A stretch of 64,000 nt of DNA from Shewanella psychropiezotolerans (GCF_007197555.1 NZ_CP041614.1:4580001-4644000), one strand, 5' to 3'; positions 18,194 through 27,947 are shown, numbered from the stretch's first letter. Notes: a model not told the origin generated them from the letters alone. Numbers and translations: made by a program.

Positions 18194-18523
18194 ATGAGCC
18201 CAATAGAACAAATATTGGTAGCGGCTAAATCGATATCGATTGCAGGAAAAAAACCTAGCCTTGCACTAATCAAAACAAAAATTGGCAACAGTATTCCTAT
18301 GCCCATACTGATCCAGGGCCTGCAGCAATTTAGGGCGATGGATGCTAGCTCAATAGAGAAGATCCCGAGTCAGGGTAAAATGCATGCAGCGGTCCTCCCT
18401 GATGAAGGTAAGTCCGAACTTGATCAGTTAAAAGCAGAGCTTACTCAATTAAAACTAGCCTACCAAAACCTTAATTCTCGATTAGAACAGCTTGAAAACC
18501 ATAAAATGAAGGTGAAAAAATAA
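18194..18523 (+). CDS. Conserved hypothetical protein with C-terminal coiled coil
   Basis: A 109-residue cytoplasmic protein. Residues 1-50 (IEQILVAAKSISIAGKKPSL, ...IPMPILIQGLQQF) look like a small helical, possibly winged-helix, domain. Residues about 72-103 form a leucine-rich coiled coil (LDQLKAELTQLKLAYQNLN). It overlaps the next gene by 1 nt (TAATG), so the two are coupled. It may be a nucleic-acid-binding partner of that Zn-ribbon protein, but this is inference. Confidence 0.7.
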   Translation: MSPIEQILVAAKSISIAGKKPSLALIKTKIGNSIPMPILIQGLQQFRAMDASSIEKIPSQGKMHAAVLPDEGKSELDQLKAELTQLKLAYQNLNSRLEQLENHKMKVKK

Positions 18524-19296
18524 TGCATGTTGTTGAATTAAGATTTGAATGTTTTGACAACACCACCATAACAGCAGCCGAAAAAACAATTAATGGGTTA
18601 CTCGAAGCTTATAGAGCCAATGGGCAAATTTTAGGCCGTGAATTCGCCGTGGCATTCAATGATGGAGAGTTTAGAGTCAGGCTCTTGATGCCAGAGAAAA
18701 GTAGTTTAGCGAAACGTTTTAACAGCCCATGGGTTGAAAGAGCACTCGTCGAACTGACAGAGTCAAAAATACTCGCCCCGAGAGAAAAATACATAGGTCA
18801 AGACATCAATTCAGAAATCAGCAGCTCTGAAACACCAAGTTGGCAGCTTGTTTATACCAGCTATGTGCACATGTGCTCACCAGTACGAAACGGTGATACC
18901 TTGCAGCCCATCCCACTCTACCAGCTGCCAGCAACATTCAATGGCGATCATAAACGCATCATTCGCTGGCAAACTGAGTGGCAAGCCTGTGACGAACTGC
19001 AGATGGCTGCAGCAACAAAAGCTGAGTTTGCAGCATTAGAGGAGTTAACGTCTACGTCGAGTGATCTATTTCGCCGAGGCTGGGATCTGAGAGGTCGCAT
19101 CGAATACTTAACAAGAATCCCAACCTATTATTACCTCTATCGTGTCGGCGGAGATAATCTAGCAAGCGAGAAAACTCGCCCCTGCCCCCGTTGTGGCAAT
19201 AAAAACTGGCTTCTCGATGAACCTTTATTAGACATGTTCCACTTTCGCTGTGACAGCTGCCGAATCGTGTCAAACATCTCTTGGGATCATCTTTAG
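18523..19296 (+). CDS. Zn-ribbon-containing protein (DUF2310 / COG4068)
   Basis: A 257-residue protein. The C-terminal zinc ribbon is clear: CPRCGNKNWLL and, 20 residues later, FRCDSCRIVSN (four cysteines). The N-terminal two thirds match the DUF2310 family (VRNGDTLQPIPLYQLP, RRGWDLRGRIEYLTRIPTYY). Believed to bind nucleic acid; no biochemical role is known to me. Translationally coupled to the preceding coiled-coil gene. Confidence 0.83.
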   Translation: MHVVELRFECFDNTTITAAEKTINGLLEAYRANGQILGREFAVAFNDGEFRVRLLMPEKSSLAKRFNSPWVERALVELTESKILAPREKYIGQDINSEISSSETPSWQLVYTSYVHMCSPVRNGDTLQPIPLYQLPATFNGDHKRIIRWQTEWQACDELQMAAATKAEFAALEELTSTSSDLFRRGWDLRGRIEYLTRIPTYYYLYRVGGDNLASEKTRPCPRCGNKNWLLDEPLLDMFHFRCDSCRIVSNISWDHL

Positions 19297-19347
19297 CTAG
19301 AAGCAATGAGGTCCAATAACCCCCAAGAGTTCGCGCATAATATCTTG

Positions 19348-20013
19348 TTACTTACCGCGCAGGTTTCGCCACATTAACTTAAACCGATTCCAAATTCCCG
19401 GATGGTCCAACTCAGGCATAGGCTCCTCGATATGAAGCTCAGGAGGCGCAATTCTAGGGGTTAGTTGGGCAATAAACTCATTTAAACTGCTAGTTAATTT
19501 TTCAGATGGCGCTTCACCAGGGATCTCAATCCAGACGCTGCCATCACTATTATCTACCGTTAGCATCTTATCTCCATCACCTAGCACACCGATAAACCAG
19601 GTAGGTGCTTGCTTTAATTTCTTCTTCATCATCAAATGACCAATCATATTTTGCTGTAGGTATTCAAAATCTGTCTGATTCCATACCTGTAATAGCTCCC
19701 CTTGTCCCCAATCACAATTAAACAGCAGAGGAGCTGAGAAATATTCGCCAAAAAATGCCCCTATGTCTGGGCTTAACTCTATATCTAACGCAATCTCAAC
19801 ATTAGAAAAAGATCCTGGCTCTTCTCTTCTTACCGGCTTCCAACATACGGTGACCTCTTCATTAGACTCATCGTAATTACTGGGTTCAAACTCCCCTTCA
19901 ATACAAATAGATCCTTCACCTCTAGGGTAGTAACGCGGAGATTCACCTAGCTTTTCGAGATAAGCCAGTTGATATATTTTCAAGAAATTATCTAAAGCAG
20001 GTAGAGAAGACAC
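19348..20013 (-). CDS. syd: SecY-interacting protein Syd
   Basis: Peripheral cytoplasmic protein that binds SecY and monitors translocon assembly. At 221 residues it is longer than E. coli Syd (about 180), with a Pro/Glu-rich C-terminal extension ([17 protein letters not shown]). Family motifs [20 protein letters not shown] and [18 protein letters not shown] are present. Start is GTG. It is divergent from queF, the conserved syd-queF arrangement. Confidence 0.92.
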   Translation of the reverse strand: MSSLPALDNFLKIYQLAYLEKLGESPRYYPRGEGSICIEGEFEPSNYDESNEEVTVCWKPVRREEPGSFSNVEIALDIELSPDIGAFFGEYFSAPLLFNCDWGQGELLQVWNQTDFEYLQQNMIGHLMMKKKLKQAPTWFIGVLGDGDKMLTVDNSDGSVWIEIPGEAPSEKLTSSLNEFIAQLTPRIAPPELHIEEPMPELDHPGIWNRFKLMWRNLRGK

Positions 20014-20073
20014 TTAGCAGGAGTCCAAAATTTGAGTATAATGTACTCCTATTTTGACATGGAATATCTATTG

Positions 20074-20931
20074 ATGACACAAGTTCATGATCCCTATACG
20101 GATGCCGAGGCACTCAGTGGCTTAACACTGGGTAAAGCAACGGGCTATCAGGCCGAGTATGACGCATCTTTGCTGCAAGGGGTTCCGCGTAAACTTAATC
20201 GTGATGCACTCGAACTCAATGAAAGTTTGCCTTTTCATGGCACTGATATCTGGACGGGTTATGAACTATCTTGGCTCAATGCCAAAGGCAAGCCAGTCGT
20301 TGCCATAGCCGAGTTTCAACTCTGCTATGATAGCGACAACTTGATCGAATCTAAGTCATTTAAGCTCTATCTCAATAGTTTCAATCAAACCAAATTCGAC
20401 GATATAGAACAAGTACAGGCCACCTTAACCCAAGACTTGTCAAGATGTGCCGTAGGCGATGTCAGCGTTAAGATATTTGAACCTAAACAGTTCGCTAGCC
20501 AACGCATCGTTGAACTTCCAGGAACCTGTATCGACGATCTTGATATAGAAGTTGATGACTACAATTTTAACCCTCAATACCTTGAGAACAGCACAGACGA
20601 GAAAGCGGTCGTTGCCGAAACGCTTAATTCTAACCTGCTTAAATCTAACTGTTTGATCACCTCTCAGCCCGATTGGGGCAGTGTGATGATCCGTTATCAG
20701 GGGCCAAAAATCGATAGAGAAAAGCTACTCAGGTATCTCATCTCATTCCGCCAGCATAATGAGTTTCATGAGCAGTGTATCGAGCGTATCTTTGTCGATC
20801 TGAAACGTTTCTGCAATTGCACCAAACTAACCGTGTATGCTCGTTATACACGTCGTGGTGGATTAGATATTAACCCTTACCGTAGTGATTTTGAGACTCC
20901 ACCAGAAAATCATCGTTTAGCCAGGCAATAA
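20074..20931 (+). CDS. queF: NADPH-dependent 7-cyano-7-deazaguanine reductase
   Basis: Reduces preQ0 to preQ1 in queuosine tRNA modification. This is the long, unimodular-type QueF. The substrate-binding block [13 protein letters not shown] is near residue 95, and the catalytic cysteine in [13 protein letters not shown] is near residue 190, as in E. coli. A frame opens at 20032, but the ATG at 20074 ([14 protein letters not shown]) fits the family start and has GGAA upstream, giving 285 residues. Confidence 0.95.
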   Translation: MTQVHDPYTDAEALSGLTLGKATGYQAEYDASLLQGVPRKLNRDALELNESLPFHGTDIWTGYELSWLNAKGKPVVAIAEFQLCYDSDNLIESKSFKLYLNSFNQTKFDDIEQVQATLTQDLSRCAVGDVSVKIFEPKQFASQRIVELPGTCIDDLDIEVDDYNFNPQYLENSTDEKAVVAETLNSNLLKSNCLITSQPDWGSVMIRYQGPKIDREKLLRYLISFRQHNEFHEQCIERIFVDLKRFCNCTKLTVYARYTRRGGLDINPYRSDFETPPENHRLARQ

Positions 20932-20956
20932 GCGGAAGAATAATAAGGTTTTAATG

Positions 20957-20987
20957 AAAGAAAGGTGAGCCATGCTCATCTTTCTTT
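20957..20987 (+). terminator. Probable terminator after queF
   Basis: AAAGAAAGGTGAGC / GCTCATCTTTCTTT: a 14-bp stem with one mismatch, ending in a T-rich arm. No long separate T-run, so efficiency is uncertain. Confidence 0.5.
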
Positions 20988-21122
20988 AGAAGAAATATCT
21001 CTAGTAATCAACAAAAAACACTAGAGATAATCAACCACAGTAACCTCCACGATTAGCTTTAGCCGTTACGTAAGGTAAACATAAATGCTCATTCTCTGTC
21101 TCTCAAATAAAAAGCTAATGCA

Positions 21123-22028
21123 TTACTCGTTGATTAACTTTTTTAAAGTATTTCTTAACCAGATACTCGCAGGATTTCGATCTAACTTCTTACTCCAAAC
21201 CATATGATAGTTAATAGCACGAGTATCGAGAGGTGGCTGCAGTACCTGTAAGCCGAACAGCTCGGCATATTCTTGAGAAAAGGTTTGAGCAGCGACAGCG
21301 ATAGCATCACATTTAGCCACGGTCGCCAACATAGCGAGAATAGAGGATTGCTCACAATACACCTCTCTGTGAGGTAAGACTTCATCGGTTAGAAAATCTA
21401 CCATACTCAAGTTACCCCGTTTCATATTCAAAACGATATGCTTCTCACTAAAATACTGCTCACGGCTCAGGGTGTTTGATATTCTCGGGTGCCCCTTTCT
21501 TACCACACATACCAAATTATCTTGCATCAAGAGTTCGTTCGAGAAAGATGCTAATTCAGGCTTGGTCAGGTCAATAGCCAGATCGACAGCTTCGAGCTGA
21601 AGATCTAATTGAAGTTGCTCTTCCTGTATCGGTATTTCACGAAATACAATATCGACAGACAATGATTTAAGGTGATCATTTACTCGCTTATGTAGCAAGC
21701 CTATTGTCGTTTCATGAGCATATACATAAAACGTACGCTCACTACATAGGGGATCAAACACCTTCATCCCCTGTAAGGATTGCTCGATACTCGATAGCGG
21801 CTCCTTAAACTCTTCATACAAGCTAAGTGCTCCAGCCGTCGGTTTGACCCCCCTGCCCACTCGAATAAAGAGATCTTCTCCCACGGTAGATTTAAGCCGG
21901 TTAATCGCATTGCTCACGGAAGATTGGGTGAGGTCTAACTCCTCTGCGGCCTTACTGAAAGATCCCACCCTACATACCGTAATAAAAACACGTAAAAGGT
22001 TGAGATCAAAATGTTTCTGTTGGGGCAT
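21123..22028 (-). CDS. LysR-family transcriptional regulator
   Basis: A 301-residue LysR regulator. The N-terminal helix-turn-helix is HFDLNLLRVFITVCRVGSFS, then KAAEELDLTQSSVSNAINRL. The ligand-binding domain follows. The ATG at 22028 has AGGAA upstream and gives the normal family start (MPQQKHFDLN); a longer frame to 22178 would run through the promoter. It is divergent from the alkylsulfatase gene with a 137-bp spacer, so it most likely controls that gene. Confidence 0.92.
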   Translation of the reverse strand: MPQQKHFDLNLLRVFITVCRVGSFSKAAEELDLTQSSVSNAINRLKSTVGEDLFIRVGRGVKPTAGALSLYEEFKEPLSSIEQSLQGMKVFDPLCSERTFYVYAHETTIGLLHKRVNDHLKSLSVDIVFREIPIQEEQLQLDLQLEAVDLAIDLTKPELASFSNELLMQDNLVCVVRKGHPRISNTLSREQYFSEKHIVLNMKRGNLSMVDFLTDEVLPHREVYCEQSSILAMLATVAKCDAIAVAAQTFSQEYAELFGLQVLQPPLDTRAINYHMVWSKKLDRNPASIWLRNTLKKLINE

Positions 22029-22092
22029 AGCAGGTTCCTGAGTATATTTTAAAACAGTTTTAATATTCACAATATAAATATTAACTTCAAGG

Positions 22093-22102
22093 TTAGCGCT
22101 AA
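22093..22102. promoter_or_regulatory. Palindrome in the LysR/alkylsulfatase divergent promoter
   Basis: TTAGCGCTAA, a perfect 10-bp palindrome, lies midway in the intergenic region, where a LysR-type operator would be expected. Assignment to this regulator is inference. Confidence 0.4.
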
Positions 22103-22165
22103 TTATTAATCTATTCAAGCTGGATATACTGACGTCAATCAATACACTTTGACCAAGGTAGTTCC

Positions 22166-24163
22166 ATGAAAAAATCACTTATCTCTGTATCAATCATAGC
22201 GGTCTTGTCTTTCAATAGCCTTGCCGCTCAGCATGAGCACGAAAGCATCAGCGTTAACTATCAGGGCAAAGATGCGACGGCTCAAACAGCTCAAGCCAAT
22301 AATGACTTCGCAAAGCATCTAAACTTCTCAGATACTGCAGCCTTCGATCAGGCCTCAAAAAACCTTATCGCCAAGCTAGATAGCAAGACAGCGGCTATTT
22401 TGCGCGCCGATTTTGAATATATCAGTGGTAAAGCCCCAGATACTGTAAACCCATCCCTATACCGTCAAGCAAAATTGAATATGGTGGCCGACGGTTTATA
22501 TAAGGTACGCGACGGTATATACCAAATTCGCGGTACCGATCTTGCCAACATGACACTGATCCGCTCCGAACACGGCTGGATTGCCTATGATGTCTTGCTA
22601 ACCAAGGAAGCGGCCAAACTATCACTCAAATTTGCCATGAAGAATTTACCCGAAGGTGGTGATCTTCCGGTTGTTGCCATGATCTACTCCCACAGCCACG
22701 TCGACCATTTCGGTGGTTCACGTGGGGTGCAGGAACTCTACCCTGATGTAAAAGTGTATGGTTCCAACAATATAACCAAAGAAATTGTCGACGAAAACGT
22801 ACTAGCTGGAAATGCCATGAGCCGACGCGTCGCATATCAATACGGCTCGACCTTAGACAAAAATGATCACGGTATCGTCGATGCGGCCCTGGGGAAGGGA
22901 TTATCGAAAGGTGAGATAACCTATGTCAAACCCGACTACACCTTAAACAGTGAAGGCAAGTGGGAAACACTGACCATAGATGGCTTAGAAATGGTATTTA
23001 TGGACGCCTCGGGTACCGAAGCCACCTCAGAGATGATCACCTATATTCCCTCAATGAAGGCATTGTGGACCGCCGAGCTCACCTATCAGGGAATGCACAA
23101 TATCTATACCTTGCGCGGCGCCAAAGTGCGTGACGCCCTTAAGTGGTCCAAAGATATTAACACGATGATCAACACTTTCGGTGGCGAAGTCGAAACCTTA
23201 TTCTCTGCCCACACGGCACCGATTTGGGGCAATAGTGAGATCAACGATTTCCTTAGGCTACAACGAGATAACTATGGCTTAATTCACAATCAGACACTGC
23301 GCCTGGCTAACCAAGGAGTCACCATTCAGGATATAGGGGATGCGATCCAAGAAACGATCCCTGAATCTATCATCAAGTCATGGCATACCAATGGCTATCA
23401 TGGTTCTTACAGTCATAATGCCAAGGCTGTCTACAACATGTACTTAGGTTATTTTGACATGAACCCGGCTAATCTAAATCCTCTGCCAACCCACCCAGAA
23501 GCCGCTAAATTTGTCGATTATATGGGCGGTGCCAATGCCGTAATTAAGCGCGCTCAATCTGACTACTCACAAGGTGAGTATCGCTTCGTGGCAACTGCAA
23601 TGAATAAGGTGGTGATGGCCGATCCTGGTAACAATACCGCACGTCAGCTACTGGCCGATACCTATGAGCAACTCGGTTATCAGTCTGAAACCGCCGGTTG
23701 GAGAAACATCTACCTCACTGGCGCTCAGGAGCTAAGAATAGGCATCATGCCTGGAGCGCCTAAAACAGCGTCAGCGGATGTGATCAGCGAAATGGATATG
23801 CCAACTCTGTTCGACTTCCTGGCGGTCAAAATCGACAGTATTAAGGCAGCTAAGCAAGGTCTGGTGACGATGAACATCATCACTCCGGACGACAAGCGTA
23901 TTCTATATGTAGAGATGAGTAACGGTAACTTGAGTAACATAGAAGTGACAAAGCCTAAGCCAGCCGATGCAAACCTGACAGTCAATAAAGCCGACGTGAC
24001 TCGTATTCTTATGGGTCAAACTAAACTCAAAACGTTACTGTTAAATGGTACAGCAAAGTTAAGCGGCGACAAGACGGCATTCAATAAGATAGCTTCTAGC
24101 CTAGTCGAATTTAAACCTGACTTTGAAATCGTGCCTTTAAAGCCAGTGAATGGAACCCACTAA
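22166..24163 (+). CDS. Exported alkylsulfatase, metallo-beta-lactamase fold (SdsA/BDS1-like)
   Basis: Predicted periplasmic enzyme cleaving sulfate from alkyl sulfates (SDS-type surfactants). The signal peptide ends near residue 21. The dizinc motif YSHSHVDHFGG is near residue 175; further ligands lie in WTAELTYQGMHNIYTLRGA and SAHTAPIWG. The C-terminal third (after about 530) is the SCP2-like domain of these dimeric sulfatases. The 665 residues agree with SdsA1 (about 660). It pairs with the divergent LysR gene and a downstream porin. Confidence 0.9.
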   Translation: MKKSLISVSIIAVLSFNSLAAQHEHESISVNYQGKDATAQTAQANNDFAKHLNFSDTAAFDQASKNLIAKLDSKTAAILRADFEYISGKAPDTVNPSLYRQAKLNMVADGLYKVRDGIYQIRGTDLANMTLIRSEHGWIAYDVLLTKEAAKLSLKFAMKNLPEGGDLPVVAMIYSHSHVDHFGGSRGVQELYPDVKVYGSNNITKEIVDENVLAGNAMSRRVAYQYGSTLDKNDHGIVDAALGKGLSKGEITYVKPDYTLNSEGKWETLTIDGLEMVFMDASGTEATSEMITYIPSMKALWTAELTYQGMHNIYTLRGAKVRDALKWSKDINTMINTFGGEVETLFSAHTAPIWGNSEINDFLRLQRDNYGLIHNQTLRLANQGVTIQDIGDAIQETIPESIIKSWHTNGYHGSYSHNAKAVYNMYLGYFDMNPANLNPLPTHPEAAKFVDYMGGANAVIKRAQSDYSQGEYRFVATAMNKVVMADPGNNTARQLLADTYEQLGYQSETAGWRNIYLTGAQELRIGIMPGAPKTASADVISEMDMPTLFDFLAVKIDSIKAAKQGLVTMNIITPDDKRILYVEMSNGNLSNIEVTKPKPADANLTVNKADVTRILMGQTKLKTLLLNGTAKLSGDKTAFNKIASSLVEFKPDFEIVPLKPVNGTH

Positions 24164-24231
24164 GACTCAAGTGAGCAAAGCTGTTTTTTAATACTATTCG
24201 CTAGATTAAAACAGACTAAAACAGGCCTCTA

Positions 24232-24272
24232 AAACACCCAAAATTCTCACCTTGGGTGTTTTTTTAGTTACT
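24232..24272 (+). terminator. Intrinsic terminator after alkylsulfatase
   Basis: AACACCCAA and TTGGGTGTT arms with an intervening loop, followed by TTTTTTT. Confidence 0.88.
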
Positions 24273-24290
24273 GACATTACGACTTTACAT

Positions 24291-24321
24291 AAGCATAGGT
24301 TCAACAATTGAACCTATGCTT
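24291..24321. repeat. Perfect 14-bp-stem inverted repeat
   Basis: AAGCATAGGTTCAA, loop CAA, TTGAACCTATGCTT. It lies just after a terminator and has only a short T-tail (TT), so it may be a second terminator, an operator or a relic palindromic element. Confidence 0.85.
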
Positions 24322-24586
24322 TTCCTCATTGATACCAGCTTCATTAAACCGTTGCAAACCAATCAAAGTTCCTATTTCAGGCCTGCATCATCCGAAAAAC
24401 CTAAATTAGAAAAAGCTAAAAATACTACTTTATAGGTAATACGGAATCTGGATAAGTCAACGATCTTCGTCACACTTATTGACACCATATCAAAATCATA
24501 GATGAAGTTTGTTTCAGATCAAACAAGCAATTCCAGTTCACATCTATAACAGTCACTGAGCAATGATGAAACATAAGGACTACACA

Positions 24587-25777
24587 ATGAAAGTTCGTGC
24601 ACTTACCCTAGCAATTTTAGCTTCTCTTTCAGCCTCTGCGGTTGCCGCTGACAGCGTAGACCCATTAAAGAAAGCCTTTATCGATGATTCAAAAATTAAT
24701 CTACAATTTCGTTTACGCTACGAAGATGCCGATGTAGATACGGTCGATAATCAAAATCAAACCACATTACGTACTCGCTTAACCTACCAGACCGGTGATA
24801 TCTACAAGCTGTTTGCACTGACTGAAGTCGATGATGTACGCTCCACCGACAACGAACCACTGATCGGCGATTATGAATACACTCAGATCAATCAGGCATT
24901 CATCGGCTATCGAGGCCCAGCTGAAACCTTGGTCAAATATGGTCGTCAGCGAATATTGCTGGATAATCAAAGATTCGTCGGTGGCGTAGGTTTCCGTCAA
25001 AATGAGCAAACTTATGATGCCTTCTCGGTAAAGAATACCGCCCTTGAAAACCTCACGGTTTACTATTCTTATATTAACAACGTAAACCGCATCTTCTCTG
25101 AGGACTCAGGCAAAGATGAGCATAAGAACGAAACAAACCTGCTTAACATAAACTACAAAGCGGGTGAGATTGCGAATATCACAGGCTATGCATACCTGAT
25201 TGACAACATAGATGTTGCCGCCTTCTCAAGCGACACTTACGGTATTCGTGCAGCAGGAAAACTCAAGCTTGATGCTATCAAGCTCAGCTATGAAGCAGAA
25301 TATGCTCAGCAATCTGAGGGCGGGGATAACCCGACAAGTTACACCGCTAATTATTATAAATTGGGTGCTGGTGTAGGTTTCGAAGGCTTCGGTGCCAAAA
25401 TAGGTTACGAAGTCTTAGGCTCTGATGACGGCAAGGCTGGTTTTATCACGCCACTAGCGACACTGCACGCCTTCAACGGCTGGACAGATAAATTTCTCTT
25501 TGGCGGTATGGGAAACTGGGAGAACGGTCTCGTAGATGCCCATGTGGTATTAACAGCAAAAGTTGCGGGGCTTAAACTACTCGCCAAATATCATAAGTTT
25601 GATTCTGACTACGGTGATATCGATATGGGTAAGGAATGGGGCATAGCGGCAACCTACCCATTTGCGAAGCACTATGATGTCGGCGTGAAATACGCAAGTT
25701 TCAGTGGCGCCGATGCGGGTTACGGCTTCTCGAATGATACCGACAAGCTATGGTTAACATTGCAGGCTAAATACTAA
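24587..25777 (+). CDS. Outer-membrane beta-barrel porin
   Basis: Exported protein of 396 residues with a signal peptide (MKVRALTLAILASLSASAVA) and a body of alternating beta strands such as INLQFRLRYEDADVDTV and TTLRTRLTYQTGDIYKL, ending in WLTLQAKY with the aromatic C-terminus of outer-membrane barrels. It resembles alginate-export/OprD-like porins. The ATG at 24587 has AAGGAC 6 nt upstream and is preferred over 24563. It follows the alkylsulfatase and may serve uptake of its substrate, which is inference. Confidence 0.82.
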   Translation: MKVRALTLAILASLSASAVAADSVDPLKKAFIDDSKINLQFRLRYEDADVDTVDNQNQTTLRTRLTYQTGDIYKLFALTEVDDVRSTDNEPLIGDYEYTQINQAFIGYRGPAETLVKYGRQRILLDNQRFVGGVGFRQNEQTYDAFSVKNTALENLTVYYSYINNVNRIFSEDSGKDEHKNETNLLNINYKAGEIANITGYAYLIDNIDVAAFSSDTYGIRAAGKLKLDAIKLSYEAEYAQQSEGGDNPTSYTANYYKLGAGVGFEGFGAKIGYEVLGSDDGKAGFITPLATLHAFNGWTDKFLFGGMGNWENGLVDAHVVLTAKVAGLKLLAKYHKFDSDYGDIDMGKEWGIAATYPFAKHYDVGVKYASFSGADAGYGFSNDTDKLWLTLQAKY

Positions 25778-25871
25778 TTGAATGTTAAGCTAAAAGAGCA
25801 ATAAAGCGCATCGATAATGCCTGACTCAGGTTCTTCCTGCTTAGGTTAAGGATTATCTATCGCTCCCTCTC

Positions 25872-25918
25872 GAGCAGAAATGGCAATGATGTTTTTTGTC
25901 ACTCTGCTCTTTTTTTAT
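25872..25918. terminator. Terminator between porin and pfaE
   Basis: GAGCAGA and TCTGCTC arms around a long loop, followed by TTTTTTTATT on the plus strand. It lies between converging genes. Confidence 0.7.
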
Positions 25919-25922
25919 TGTA

Positions 25923-26801
25923 CTAATTAGATTCAAATTCTTTTAACAGAGTTGTGATGTCCATTTTCTGAGCATGAGTATCAAGCTTTGAATCGTTATC
26001 TAGACTCACAGCAAATCGATAATCTTCATTTAACTTACCGAATAACACCGACCAAGTATCAGCCAATTTTACCGACTCTCCCCGATGAAGGTTTAATTGA
26101 ATGTCTTCAAAGAGAGGTAACACATCAATACAGCTACCTTTTGCGAATAAATCTAACTTTTCCTTTTTAATGCCAGAAAAATCGAAGCTAAATGATTTAA
26201 GAGATAAAGCCAGGCCAAGGCCTTTAGCCTTGATATAGGACTCCTTCAGCGCCCATAAATCGAAAAAGCGTTCTCTTTGTTTATCATTTGGCAGCGCAAG
26301 TAAGGCCTCTGACTCTTCATGAGTAAAATAATGATTCAAGATAGGATAAATGTTCGTCGTTTGCCTACATCGCTCTATATCTACCCCTAGTTCATTAATT
26401 TTATGATATTCAGTTTCCTCCATCACAGCGACCACTAGCCAGTCACCACTATGACTAATATTAAACAGCAGTCCACTTTGAGCTTGTTGCTCACTGATCA
26501 GCTTAGGTTTTCCTTTTTTGCCATATTCGAAACGCCAATCCGCCGGTGAAACAGATTCTCCATTTGAACAAGTTTCCTTAGCAACTAGGGATAAGATTCC
26601 TCTTAGGAACCCTCTAACCATCAAACCTTTATCTCTGGCCGAAAGCTGAATATAACGCGACACCTTAGTCAGTTCATCTTCGGGTAGCCAACGCCTAATC
26701 GAGTCAGCCTGCTCAGATGTTAAAAGTTCATGTTCGAGTGGACAGAAAAAAAGACTGAGTTTCCCTCGGCTTAACGCCTTGGGTGAAATGACTTGGCTCA
26801 A
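25923..26801 (-). CDS. pfaE: Phosphopantetheinyl transferase for PUFA synthase
   Basis: Sfp-type 4'-phosphopantetheinyl transferase (292 residues), needed to convert apo-ACP domains of PfaA to the active form. Family motifs are visible: LFNISHSGDWLVVAVM (about 112-127), LGVDIERCR (about 140, metal-binding Asp and Glu) and FDLWALKESYIKAKGLGL (about 185-202, with the WALKESYxK signature). In Shewanella pfaE lies apart from pfaABCD; here it is about 19 kb from pfaR and on the opposite strand. There is no other Sfp-type gene in the window. Confidence 0.9.
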   Translation of the reverse strand: MSQVISPKALSRGKLSLFFCPLEHELLTSEQADSIRRWLPEDELTKVSRYIQLSARDKGLMVRGFLRGILSLVAKETCSNGESVSPADWRFEYGKKGKPKLISEQQAQSGLLFNISHSGDWLVVAVMEETEYHKINELGVDIERCRQTTNIYPILNHYFTHEESEALLALPNDKQRERFFDLWALKESYIKAKGLGLALSLKSFSFDFSGIKKEKLDLFAKGSCIDVLPLFEDIQLNLHRGESVKLADTWSVLFGKLNEDYRFAVSLDNDSKLDTHAQKMDITTLLKEFESN

Positions 26802-27011
26802 ACTAGCTCCGAAATAGTGAAATAAACAGATGAGATCTTATCAAAGCCAAAGCCATAGAGATACCTAATCAAAAGCAGCATCCAGTTTTATGTTTTGTTA
26901 TATAAATATCAGCTTCTTTACTCTCAATAGGCATTGAATGTCATTTACGTCACCTAATTATTAATGTAAGTTATTGTCTATATTAGAATTAAAATTTAAT
27001 TTAGGAAGATA

Positions 27012-27233
27012 ATGACAAGTTATAAAGAGTACAAGGTAGTTCATATCGTCGAAGGTGGCTGCGGTACGATCTTTTTAGGCTCCAGCGGTCTACCACTAAA
27101 AAAAATGGAAGCAACACTTAATGAGCAAGCCGCTGAAGGCTGGCAAGTCGTGTTTCAAGTGATCGAACGTAAGCGTTTTTGGCTATTTTGGAGTCGAGAA
27201 GCCGTGATTGTCACTTTAGGTCGTAACGGCTAA
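27012..27233 (+). CDS. DUF4177 family protein
   Basis: A 73-residue cytoplasmic protein of unknown function. EYKVVHIV near the start and LNEQAAEGWQVVFQVIERKR are the DUF4177 signature. It is preceded by TTAGGAAG and overlaps yidD by 1 nt (TAATG), so it starts a three-gene coupled operon. Confidence 0.8.
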   Translation: MTSYKEYKVVHIVEGGCGTIFLGSSGLPLKKMEATLNEQAAEGWQVVFQVIERKRFWLFWSREAVIVTLGRNG

Positions 27234-27469
27234 TGAGTTTATCCAAGCTGGCTATCGCTTTGATTAATAGCTATCAGCGCAAAGGCGGCTCTAAACATTA
27301 CTTTAGTCTGGAATGTAACTTTATACCGACCTGCTCAGAATACACTAAACAAGCCATCAATTATTATGGCCTGTTTACTGGCTGCAAACTCGGATTAAAA
27401 CGTATTATGCGCTGTTCAGAGCCTGATTGTGCCAATATCAGTCATGATCCACTGCATAAGGGGCAATGA
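27233..27469 (+). CDS. yidD: Membrane protein insertion efficiency factor YidD
   Basis: A short 78-residue YidD-family protein, which assists YidC-dependent membrane protein insertion. The cysteine motif CNFIPTCSEYTKQAI and the second block GCKLGLKRIMRCSEPDC are diagnostic. Usually yidD lies with rpmH-rnpA-yidC; here it is in an unrelated operon, so this may be an additional copy. It overlaps both neighbours by a few bases. Confidence 0.9.
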   Translation: MSLSKLAIALINSYQRKGGSKHYFSLECNFIPTCSEYTKQAINYYGLFTGCKLGLKRIMRCSEPDCANISHDPLHKGQ

Positions 27470-27864
27470 TGTTCTTGTCTAAACAGGCCTTAGTCGAACA
27501 AGAGGAAGCTATACGTCTTAAAGTTCGTCAGCTAAGCGATGAACAGAGAAAGCATTACCATAGATTAGAGCTTAAAAGCATTAAAGATCCGGACACCTAT
27601 GCCGTATTAAATTGGTGCTTTATTGCAGGATTTCACCACTTTTACCTTGGGAAATTTGTTCGCGGCGCAGTGAATTCGAGTCTATTTATTTTAGGGCTCA
27701 TTCTATTGTTCTGTGTCGAGCCTCCCTGGATTGGCCTTGGCATTTATGGCCTAGTATTCCTGTTAGAGTTACCTCAATTACTCAATGCACAAAATATCAT
27801 CCATCAATACAATAACCAAGTGATGCAAGCTTGTTTAACCGACATCCTCAACGAAAAAAGCTGA
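27466..27864 (+). CDS. TM2-like small membrane protein
   Basis: A 132-residue protein with an N-terminal helical cytoplasmic part (residues 1-45) and two transmembrane segments (about 50-70 and 73-107). The stretch YAVLNWCFIAGFHHFYLGKF has the G-x-H-x-FYLG pattern of TM2 domains. Function unknown. Last gene of the DUF4177-yidD operon; its start overlaps the yidD stop. Confidence 0.75.
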   Translation: MMFLSKQALVEQEEAIRLKVRQLSDEQRKHYHRLELKSIKDPDTYAVLNWCFIAGFHHFYLGKFVRGAVNSSLFILGLILLFCVEPPWIGLGIYGLVFLLELPQLLNAQNIIHQYNNQVMQACLTDILNEKS

Positions 27865-27919
27865 AAAGCCCTAAGCTTAGAGATGGTTCATTCTTAATGA
27901 TGAGAGAGCTTGTTACTAA

Positions 27920-27947
27920 AAATCCTCGATCTATCGAGGATTTTTTA
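27920..27947 (+). terminator. Intrinsic terminator after the yidD operon
   Basis: AAATCCTCGAT / ATCGAGGATTT hairpin with a 2-nt loop followed by a T-run. Confidence 0.88.

Larger units (their letters stand above)
24164..24586. other. Intergenic region between alkylsulfatase and porin
   Basis: Holds the alkylsulfatase terminator (24232-24272), a separate perfect 31-bp inverted repeat (24291-24321) and then about 260 bp of AT-rich sequence with the porin promoter. No ORF recognised. Confidence 0.6.
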
